A stretch of DNA of 6,841 bases, from assembly GCA_019114115.1 (NCBI GenBank), contig DXGD01000380.1, positions 1 through 6,841 of the forward strand, read 5' to 3'. The notes under the pieces are model-generated. The model was not told the origin of the DNA. It made no database searches and saw only the letters and a program-made list of their open reading frames with translations. Shown here in pieces: positions 1 through 5,465 of this stretch. Position numbers and translations under genes: made by a program. The stretch comes from Candidatus Nesterenkonia stercoripullorum. Lineage in GTDB: Bacteria; Actinomycetota; Actinomycetes; Actinomycetales; Micrococcaceae. Within the stretch, counting starts at the first letter, position 1; every line of letters starts with the position of its first letter.

Positions 1-822
1 GAGTTCGAGCAGCCGCACCACGAAACCGTGAAGCAGGTACACAGCCAGTGAGTGACGTCCCACTGTGGCAAGGTAGCCCTTCTTCTGAGATGTCGCCGCC
101 AGCAGGGCCACTGTGCTCAGCCCGGCACCGAGCGCCACGGCCGCCCGCATGCCCAGCCCTTCGGGCACAGTGACGTCAAACCAGTCGAAGTTGCGGCTGC
201 CGTAGAACCATTCCTTGTTGACGTCGTAGAGGTAGAAGACCAGCGTCGTCGTCAGCGCTGCCGCCACCAGCCCGGCGATCTGGCGGGGGCTTCGGCTGCC
301 GGCCCAGTGCAGGATCCGCGACCCGTAGACCTTGCCGACGACGAAGAACGGCCAGAACACCATCGTGCGTGAGATCGACAGCTCGTAGTCAGCCATCGGG
401 AGAGCTCCGCCGACCAGTCCGGCCACCACGGAGATCATCAGCATGGCACGCGGGAATCGCTCGATGAACGGCACACTGAGCATCCACCACACCATCGACA
501 TGAGGAACCATGTGAGCCAGTAGGGTACGAGGAAATCGAAATCTGGGTTGAGTCCAAGCAGGCTCATCCACCCGTAGTACATCGGCATCGCCGTGGCCAG
601 GAGAACGAGGAAGAACAGGGTTCGCGGCAGGAGGCGGTCCGATTTCGCCGTGATGCCTGCCAGGAAGACGAAGGCAGGCATATGGAAGGAGTAGATGATG
701 ACCTGCAGGGCCCGGAGAGTATCTGGTTCCCAGGCTGAGGCTGCGGTGAGAATGTGGCCGAGAACGACCATGAAGATGAGGACACCCTTAGCCCGATCCA
801 GTCGATAGTTGCGCGAACTCAT
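1..822 (-). CDS. Acyltransferase 3 family membrane protein (OafA/NolL-like), 3' end cut off by the window
   Basis: An open frame runs leftwards from an ATG at 822 to the window edge without a stop, giving 274 residues. It resembles integral-membrane acyltransferase 3 proteins, which transfer O-acetyl or other acyl groups to sugars of surface or exported glycans. Visible family marks are RLDRAKG then VVLGH at residues 8-23 (H23 lies where the family has a conserved histidine), SFHMPAFVFLAG at 45-56, LTWFLM near 103-108, and GRHSLAVYLLHG near 255-266. Several hydrophobic segments lie between, around 14-26, 41-58, 67-83, 101-118, 127-141, 154-164, 182-199 and 226-243. Family members are usually about 330-400 residues, so a final membrane helix or two should lie beyond the window. 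No good Shine-Dalgarno sequence precedes the ATG, and the frame stays open upstream, but family similarity begins right at this Met. Donor and acceptor cannot be inferred. Family assignment is firm; the exact start is less sure. Confidence 0.85.
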   Translation of the reverse strand, partial: MSSRNYRLDRAKGVLIFMVVLGHILTAASAWEPDTLRALQVIIYSFHMPAFVFLAGITAKSDRLLPRTLFFLVLLATAMPMYYGWMSLLGLNPDFDFLVPYWLTWFLMSMVWWMLSVPFIERFPRAMLMISVVAGLVGGALPMADYELSISRTMVFWPFFVVGKVYGSRILHWAGSRSPRQIAGLVAAALTTTLVFYLYDVNKEWFYGSRNFDWFDVTVPEGLGMRAAVALGAGLSTVALLAATSQKKGYLATVGRHSLAVYLLHGFVVRLLEL

Positions 823-1235
823 CCAGGCACCGTAACGAGCCAGATTTGACGCACCTCGAATGGAAACTGGGTGTTTCCTGAAGGTGCTGACTTGCACTTT
901 CCCAATTTTCCGTGGAGGTGAGGCCTGCTATCACCCGCACGAGGCGGCACTGCAGGGGATTACCGAGAGCTCGTGTCGGGTCTTCCGCAGCGAGTGCGTC
1001 CTTCCCCTTCTGAGACGAATATCACGTACCTCATCGGCACCGCAGTGGGCTCGGGGCAGTCCTTGACGGTCATCATCCGGTGCTATGGGGAATGGTCACC
1101 AGAGCCAGCCGAGAAGCTTTCTGACCTGAATGCCCTCATTGCGTGCATTCCACCGAACGGCTCCCCTCCACGAGCATTGTCCTGGTGCTTGCCATGGCTT
1201 GCGCATTCCGACGCTCAGGCCAGCCCACACTTGGA
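823..1235. other. 413-base intergenic stretch without a convincing gene
   Basis: This lies between the start of the acyltransferase and the stop of the universal stress protein. Short open frames exist on the + strand (for example from 973, running on into the stress-protein region), but their products show no family motif and their codon usage does not resemble that of the real genes. I see no tRNA, no terminator with a T-run, and no transposon end. It could hold the acyltransferase promoter, a small RNA or the decayed remains of a gene. Only one structured element stands out, the inverted repeat at 862-878. Confidence 0.5.
862..878. promoter_or_regulatory. Perfect 6-5-6 inverted repeat upstream of the acyltransferase
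   Basis: The sequence GGAAACTGGGTGTTTCC has two perfect 6-base arms around a 5-base spacer. It lies 40 bases upstream of the acyltransferase ATG, where a promoter or operator is expected. No clear -35/-10 pair is visible beside it. It is either a regulator binding site or a chance palindrome. No regulator gene lies in the window. Confidence 0.35.
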
Positions 1236-2246
1236 TCACTCCTCCGCGGGGTGCAGATTCGACCCGCCGGGGAAATCCCGTCGGCCTGCCAGTCTCCCAT
1301 CAGGCCAGTGGGGCACCACGGTGATGGGCCCGCGAGCCTGCTGCACCATGCCGTCAGCGGTCGACCCGAGCAACCAGCCGGCGAATCCGCCGCGACCCTT
1401 CGAACCGAGGTAGAGCACTTGGGCGTACTCGCTGTGGCGGGTCAACTGGTCCACCGTCGCGCCCTCTGAGACGCCTTCAACTCTGATATCGACCTCTGGG
1501 TAGTGGGACACGGCCCAGGCGCGATCGCCTTCGAGCTCGGTATTGAGCTGCTGGACGAGCGCTTCATGATGCTCCGATCCTGGCCCCCAGGGCACGAGCC
1601 GCTGAACTGGCGGCAGGACACGCACGAGGGCCAGCGGCACTTTTCGCAAGGTCGCCGATTCCGCTCCCAAGAGGAGTGCGGACAAGCTGCGCTCCGAGCC
1701 ATCAACGCCGACGACCACCGGACTGGAGAAGTCTGGCTGGTGATCGACTGCGACGTCGGCCGCCACATGCTCAGGAACGATCATCACAGGGCACTCCGAA
1801 TAACGGGGCAGCGCGATGGCCACCGAACCGGCGAGCCTCCCGACGAATCCTCCCCGGCCTCGCGCACCGACGACCAGGAGGTCCGCATGCGCAGACAGCT
1901 CGACCAGGACCGTAGTGGGGTCGCCGAAGCGAACCACATGATGGATTCTGCCCTTGTGATCACTGAGGTACTTGTCCTGGGCATGATGCAGCTCGTCAGA
2001 GCTTTGCTGCCGCAAGAACGACTCCGAGGCCATGCCGTGGCCTGCTTTCAACGCCGTGTCCGACCACGGCGAGAGCGAGTACGTCGAGAGGAGCGTCAGA
2101 GTCAGTCCGCGGAACGTGGCTTCCGCTGCCGCCAGGAGAAGGGCACCATGCGAGGACGCTGAACCGTCAATTCCCACGACGACGCCCAGCTCTTCATCGG
2201 AGTCGTCGAAACTGCTCTGAGATATTCCATTAGATCCCGTGGTCAT
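1236..2246 (-). CDS. Universal stress protein with tandem Usp domains, ATP-binding type
   Basis: This 336-residue cytoplasmic protein has two UspA-like domains in tandem, residues about 20-157 and 175-312. Each opens with a hydrophobic strand and acidic turn (VVVGIDGS at 22-29, VVVGVDGS at 177-184). Each ends with the nucleotide-binding pattern G-2x-G-9x-G(S/T): G127, G130, G140-S141 in the first and G281, G284, G294-S295 in the second. Both halves therefore look able to bind ATP. The length is normal for tandem actinobacterial Usp proteins, which are often induced by hypoxia, stationary phase or oxidative stress. The ATG is preceded by AGAAGGG four bases away, which supports this start. The last 24 residues (313-336) form a polar tail outside the domain. 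It is a single gene between two same-strand neighbours with wide gaps, so it is probably transcribed alone. Specific function cannot be read from sequence. Confidence 0.95.
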   Translation of the reverse strand: MTTGSNGISQSSFDDSDEELGVVVGIDGSASSHGALLLAAAEATFRGLTLTLLSTYSLSPWSDTALKAGHGMASESFLRQQSSDELHHAQDKYLSDHKGRIHHVVRFGDPTTVLVELSAHADLLVVGARGRGGFVGRLAGSVAIALPRYSECPVMIVPEHVAADVAVDHQPDFSSPVVVGVDGSERSLSALLLGAESATLRKVPLALVRVLPPVQRLVPWGPGSEHHEALVQQLNTELEGDRAWAVSHYPEVDIRVEGVSEGATVDQLTRHSEYAQVLYLGSKGRGGFAGWLLGSTADGMVQQARGPITVVPHWPDGRLAGRRDFPGGSNLHPAEE

Positions 2247-2250
2247 CTTA

Positions 2251-2286
2251 CCCTTCTACCCTTGAGTCGAACGGGAACTAATCATA
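2251..2286 (-). promoter_or_regulatory. Ribosome binding site and candidate -10 of the universal stress protein gene
   Basis: Read leftwards, a -10-like TATGAT occupies 2286-2281. Transcription would then start near 2274 and leave a leader of about 28 bases. AGAAGGG at 2257-2251 is the Shine-Dalgarno sequence, four bases from the ATG. No good -35 hexamer is found 16-18 bases upstream. The sequence there is GGGACC-rich, which suggests either an activator-dependent promoter or a wrong -10 choice. An 8-base palindrome ATAGCTAT (2284-2291) overlaps the -10. Confidence 0.45.
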
Positions 2287-2329
2287 GCTATATTGAGCCA
2301 ATAGGTCCCCGTTTTTAGCGTCGAATCCC

Positions 2330-2346
2330 GAGCTTTCGGAGCTTTC
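2330..2346. repeat. Direct repeat of GAGCTTTC with 9-base period
   Basis: Two exact copies of GAGCTTTC (2330-2337, 2339-2346) are separated by a single G. They lie about 85-100 bases upstream of the stress-protein start codon. Tandem half-sites with a period near one helical turn can be binding sites for response regulators, but two short copies may also be chance. Confidence 0.3.
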
Positions 2347-2531
2347 CGCCAGGGGGCATATGCAACCCTTGGGCCACTTCCCAGTGTAGTGGATATGATG
2401 TCGGCACCGTCACCCGCACGTCACATCAATCTCCGCAAGGGGATATCGGCGAGATGCAGATTTCGATGTTCAATTTCTCTCTAGAACGCACGAGAGAGCA
2501 CAGTCTGGATCGTCACCCTCCGTGGATCCCT

Positions 2532-2544
2532 TCCGCTGTGCGGA
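2532..2544 (-). terminator. Small hairpin just after the monooxygenase stop codon
   Basis: TCCGC-TGT-GCGGA forms a 5-base-pair stem with a 3-base loop, one base past the leftward stop codon at 2546-2548. There is no T-run after it on either strand, so it would be a weak or factor-assisted terminator at best. It may equally protect the 3' end or have no role. Confidence 0.25.
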
Positions 2545-2545
2545 G

Positions 2546-3598
2546 TTAAGGTGCTCCCGACGCCGCAGCCTCCGGAGCGCCGCCGTCGCCACGGCCTAGC
2601 ATGATCCGGCTGACCTCCGCATCCAGCACACCCAGCTCCTCAAGGTCATAAGTCGACGTGGAGATCATGAACTCCCCGGCCCCAGTCGCCTTCATCAATC
2701 GCTCTATCTGGTCGCTCACTTCCAGCGGCGTGCCCAGAATACTGGTGTTCAGAGATTGCTCCACTCTCTCACTCGTGCGACTGCTCCACTGCGCGTCCTG
2801 GATACGCTCGACGGGCTCAAGAGCAGCAAAAACTCCTGTCTCCCGAGATCGCGCCATCGCCCATGCCTCAGGCAGGGCAGCCGAACGTGCTTCACGGCGG
2901 GAGGAGGCTGGATAGACGTCTGCTGACACGATCACCTCGGGACCAGCGACGCCCTCGCCTGCCGGGCGGAAGTCGCGACGATAGGTGCGCAGCATCTCAG
3001 GAAGCTCAGCGGAGCGAAGCACCGGCCCGCCGAGGACGACTGGCAGACCGAGCTGAGCCGCAAGGCCGATTCCCTTGCCAGTGGCCAGCACATGCATCAC
3101 GGGACGGTCCTCTGGACGAACAACGGGCTGCGCGGTCACTTCGGCTGTGCCGTGAAGGTATGCACCCAGCTCCGCAAGATCTGCCGCATACTCGTCTTCC
3201 TCCGCCGACTGCTGGCGCAATGCCCTGCGCACCGGTTCAGTGAACCCCAGGCTCCGGCCCAGCCCCAGGTCGATTCGCCCAGGGTGAAGCCCTGCCAGCA
3301 TCAGAAACTGCTCCGCCACGACCAGAGGCTGGTGATGAGGCAGCATCACGCCCCCTGACCCTAGGCGGATCTCCTGCGTGGCGGCCCCCGCGGCTGCCAG
3401 CAGCACGGCCGGAGAGCCTGAGGCGACACCAGGGACCGCGTGGTGCTCAGCCGCCCAGAACCTCCGGTAGCCCAGCTTCTCGGCTCGCACAGCGCGCTCG
3501 ACGGAATGCCACAGCGCGGCGGCTTCGGAGCAACCGCGGCGGGTCCGGGACCTATCCAGCAGTGAAAGTCTCATCGCAGAGCACAACGCCACCGGCAC
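2546..3598 (-). CDS. Luciferase-like flavin monooxygenase, MsnO8-type LLM oxidoreductase
   Basis: This 350-residue protein belongs to the bacterial luciferase-like (flavin-dependent TIM-barrel) superfamily, MsnO8-like branch. Members use reduced flavin supplied by a partner reductase, or cofactor F420, to oxidise small organic substrates; the substrate here is unknown. Using the start below, the family N-terminus MRLSLLDRS is at residue 9. GYRRFWAAEHH is at about 43-53, GSGGVMLPHHQPLVVAEQF at 80-98 and HPGRIDLGLGRS at 105-116, all typical core motifs. A pattern TSTYDLEE near the end also fits the family. The longest frame begins with ATG at 3697, but GTG at 3598 has GGAAGGA six bases upstream and gives the usual family length, so I prefer it. 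ATG at 3574, at the conserved MRLS, is a second option with no ribosome site. It is divergent from the exporter operon across a 152-base gap. No flavin reductase is next to it. The family is firm, the role unknown. Confidence 0.9.
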   Translation of the reverse strand: MPVALCSAMRLSLLDRSRTRRGCSEAAALWHSVERAVRAEKLGYRRFWAAEHHAVPGVASGSPAVLLAAAGAATQEIRLGSGGVMLPHHQPLVVAEQFLMLAGLHPGRIDLGLGRSLGFTEPVRRALRQQSAEEDEYAADLAELGAYLHGTAEVTAQPVVRPEDRPVMHVLATGKGIGLAAQLGLPVVLGGPVLRSAELPEMLRTYRRDFRPAGEGVAGPEVIVSADVYPASSRREARSAALPEAWAMARSRETGVFAALEPVERIQDAQWSSRTSERVEQSLNTSILGTPLEVSDQIERLMKATGAGEFMISTSTYDLEELGVLDAEVSRIMLGRGDGGAPEAAASGAP

Positions 3599-3604
3599 TG
3601 CATT

Positions 3605-3611
3605 TCCTTCC
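3605..3611 (-). promoter_or_regulatory. Shine-Dalgarno sequence deciding the monooxygenase start
   Basis: Read leftwards the bases are GGAAGGA, six bases before the GTG at 3598-3596. Neither the ATG at 3697 nor the ATG at 3574 has a comparable site. This shortens the predicted protein by 33 residues relative to the longest frame and removes an N-terminal stretch that does not look like the family. Confidence 0.7.
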
Positions 3612-3718
3612 ACCCTCACACCAGCACCCGCATCCGGACCCGCTGAACGGCCTGCGACATATTTCACGCGGGATGAGCATTCGCCCGGCACAAGCATCGG
3701 CGCCCGTCACCAGCGAGC

Positions 3719-3750
3719 TTCTACTGTGTGTAGAAATGTAGAATGTCCAG
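3719..3750 (+). promoter_or_regulatory. Promoter with overlapping operator-like repeats for the ABC exporter-ctaA operon
   Basis: TAGAAT at 3739-3744 is a good -10 hexamer, placing the transcription start at about 3750-3751, on or next to the GTG start codon. No Shine-Dalgarno sequence precedes that GTG, so a leaderless mRNA fits. The expected -35 region (about 3716-3721) is a poor match to TTGACA. A perfect inverted repeat TTCTAC-TGTGT-GTAGAA fills 3719-3735, between the -35 and -10 regions. A third GTAGAA copy at 3738-3743 overlaps the -10 and makes a 9-base tandem repeat, TGTAGAAA then TGTAGAAT. A protein bound there would block RNA polymerase, so a repressor is more likely than an activator. 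The divergent monooxygenase could share the control. Confidence 0.6.
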
Positions 3751-4719
3751 GTGTCCTCCCCACCGGTAAGCCTCAGTCTGCGCGGCGTGCGCTATACGCT
3801 GGGGTCCGCGCGCACCTCAGGGGGGCTGCGCGAGATCCTCCGCGGCCTTGACCTCAGCGCCCGCGCGGGAGAGGTCACCGTGCTGCTCGGCCCGAACGGG
3901 GCTGGCAAGACGACGGCGCTGCGGATCGCCCAGGGCCTGCTGCGCCCCTCTCAAGGCCAGGTGACGCTGCTCGAGCAGGACCCCTTCCGCGCCGGGGCCG
4001 AGCTCCGCGCGCGGGTCGGTGTCATGCTCCAGGATGGCGGACTCCCCCAGTCCGTCCCCCCGCACGTGCTCTTGAAGCACGTGTCTCGACTGCACCGGGA
4101 CCCCTGGCCGCTCGAAGACCTCATCGAACGTCTCGATATGGCTGATTTCCTGCACACCTCCATCCGGCGGCTCTCCGGCGGGCAGCGTCAGCGGGTAGCC
4201 CTGGCGGCCAGCCTGATCGGACAGCCGGAGATCGTCTTCCTCGACGAGCCCTCAGCCGGCCTGGACCCCCAGTCGCGGCAGACGGTCTTCGACCTCATCG
4301 GCCACCTGCGTCGGCAGGGCACGGGCATCATCCTGACGACCCACCTCCTCGAGGAGGCGCAGCGACTGGCCGACGTGGTCTACATCATGCGCGCGGGCGT
4401 GGTCGTCAGGAGCGGCAGCGTCGGTGAGCTCCTCGACACCCAGGAGACCGGCAAGGACGACGCGCCGCGGCGTCACATGCTCTTCGCCTCGCCTCGCACG
4501 CTGACTCGCGCCGACACAGAATCTGCCCCGCTGAGCATCGCGCTGGAACGCGGACACCACAACGTCCCCGGTGCGACCTGGCGCGTCTCAGGCGTGGACA
4601 CCCCGGCCGAGCTGCGCGCCCTGGCCGCGTGGTGGGAGGACATCGCGCTGATGCCGGGAGAGATCTCCTTCGAATCCAAGACGCTGGAGGACGTGTTCTG
4701 GGAGGTCTCCACATCATGA
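3751..4719 (+). CDS. ABC transporter ATP-binding protein, ABC-2 exporter type
   Basis: This 322-residue ATPase of a two-component ABC exporter sits on the cytoplasmic face of the permease encoded next. It has Walker A GPNGAGKT at 47-54, Q-loop Q94 in VMLQDGG, signature LSGGQRQR at 141-148, Walker B IVFLDEP at 161-167 with catalytic E166, D-loop AGLD at 169-172 and H-loop H198, so it should be active. The nucleotide-binding domain ends near 225. The remaining 95 residues form the C-terminal extension common in CcmA/DrrA-like ATPases, ending in the typical LEDVFWEV. The GTG start lacks a Shine-Dalgarno sequence and probably begins a leaderless mRNA. The stop overlaps the next ATG by four bases. 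The mycobacterial counterpart is Rv1458c, in the same order before the permease and the CtaA homologue. Substrate is unknown; export of a heme-related compound, lipid or drug is a guess from context. Confidence 0.95.
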   Translation: MSSPPVSLSLRGVRYTLGSARTSGGLREILRGLDLSARAGEVTVLLGPNGAGKTTALRIAQGLLRPSQGQVTLLEQDPFRAGAELRARVGVMLQDGGLPQSVPPHVLLKHVSRLHRDPWPLEDLIERLDMADFLHTSIRRLSGGQRQRVALAASLIGQPEIVFLDEPSAGLDPQSRQTVFDLIGHLRRQGTGIILTTHLLEEAQRLADVVYIMRAGVVVRSGSVGELLDTQETGKDDAPRRHMLFASPRTLTRADTESAPLSIALERGHHNVPGATWRVSGVDTPAELRALAAWWEDIALMPGEISFESKTLEDVFWEVSTS

Positions 4720-5465
4720 CTGCCGTACCGAGGCTCCCGGCTCCGGCCGGGCGCCGGATACTCGCCCATGGGCTCTACGAAACGCGCAATGTGCTGCGCA
4801 ACGGTGAGCAGCTCCTCGTCTCACTGGTGCTGCCGCTGCTCGTGCTCTTCGGGGCCTCGCGGCTGGAACTGATCACCTCAGCCGACGTGCCCAGCATCGA
4901 CGTCATCACACCTGGCGTCCTGGCCCTGGCCGTGATGGCCTCTGCTTTCACCGGCCAGGGCATCGCGACAGGCTTCGAACGGCAGTACGGCGCCCTCGCC
5001 TATCTCTCGACGACGCCGCTGGGCCCGGTGGGGCTGATCGCCGGCAAAGTCTGTGCGGTGATGTGCGTCGTCGCGATTCAGGCTGCGGTCCTGGGCACTG
5101 CTGCCGTCGTCATGGGCTGGACGCCCGACGCAGCCGCTCTGCCCGGACTGCTCCTGGGCATGTTCCTGGGCGCCTGCGTCTTCACCGCACTGGGCTTGCT
5201 GCTGGCCGGCACGGTGCGTGCGGAGGCGACCCTGGCGCTGAGCAACGTGCTCTGGGTCCTCATGGGAGCGGCCGGCGGCGCGGTGTTCCCCCTCCCGGAA
5301 AACCTCGCGGGGACGATCCTCCAAATATTGCCCTCCGCCGCCTTGGGCGAGGTGCTGCGCAACGCCTCGCTCGACGGTGCTGTCGCCCTCCAACCACTGC
5401 TGATCCTGACCGTCTGGGGCGTCCTTGCCCTGCTCGCTGCCAAAAGGTGGTTCACCTGGACATGA
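4716..5465 (+). CDS. ABC-2 type transporter permease
   Basis: This is a 249-residue integral membrane protein with about six hydrophobic segments, near 32-46, 62-80, 106-134, 142-165, 170-190 and 226-242. It matches the short ABC-2 permeases that pair with CcmA-like ATPases as homodimers. The cytoplasmic segment FERQYGALAYLSTTPLG at 87-103 is the typical coupling region of this group. The start is the ATG in an ATGA overlap with the ATPase stop, with GGGAGG at 4700-4705 upstream. A longer frame starting at 4629 only adds 29 hydrophilic residues lying inside the ATPase gene, so it is rejected. It ends in a second ATGA overlap with ctaA. The gene corresponds in position to Rv1457c of Mycobacterium tuberculosis. 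It forms the exporter channel with the preceding protein; the substrate cannot be read from sequence. Confidence 0.93.
   Translation: MTAVPRLPAPAGRRILAHGLYETRNVLRNGEQLLVSLVLPLLVLFGASRLELITSADVPSIDVITPGVLALAVMASAFTGQGIATGFERQYGALAYLSTTPLGPVGLIAGKVCAVMCVVAIQAAVLGTAAVVMGWTPDAAALPGLLLGMFLGACVFTALGLLLAGTVRAEATLALSNVLWVLMGAAGGAVFPLPENLAGTILQILPSAALGEVLRNASLDGAVALQPLLILTVWGVLALLAAKRWFTWT

Larger units (their letters stand above)
2247..2545. other. 299-base intergenic region between stress protein and monooxygenase
   Basis: The part nearest 2247 carries the ribosome binding site and promoter of the stress protein. The middle has a direct repeat of GAGCTTTC (2330-2337 and 2339-2346). The right end has a 6-base inverted repeat CTCTCT/AGAGAG (2477-2482 and 2493-2498) and a small hairpin next to the monooxygenase stop. 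Two tiny + strand frames of about 30 codons begin at 2395 and 2454. They have no recognisable product and I do not call them genes. Base composition is visibly poorer in GC than the flanking genes, as expected for non-coding DNA. Confidence 0.5.

Noticed and set aside
1188..1199. Palindrome around GCCATGGC near the stress-protein stop
   Set aside because: It is an 8-base palindrome only, without a stable stem or T-run, of a size common in GC-rich DNA.
1503..2162. 219-codon + strand frame opposite the universal stress protein
   Set aside because: It is low-complexity Arg/Gln-rich, with no motif, and lies opposite two intact Usp domains.
2477..2498. Inverted repeat CTCTCT / AGAGAG with a 10-base loop
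   Set aside because: It is low-complexity sequence, not followed by a T-run in either direction, and not close to a start codon, so there is no support for a terminator or operator.
2454..2549. 31-codon + strand frame starting MQISMFNFSLE, with AAGGGG upstream
   Set aside because: The ribosome-site spacing is long (about 11 bases), no family is recognisable, it overlaps the monooxygenase stop, and frames of this length are expected by chance. Conservation in relatives would change this view.
5063..5461. 133-codon upstream extension of the ctaA frame, which would give a 497-residue protein
   Set aside because: It lies wholly inside the permease gene in another frame, is Arg/Gly/Pro-rich without family similarity, and ctaA has a good start at the ATGA overlap with its own ribosome site.
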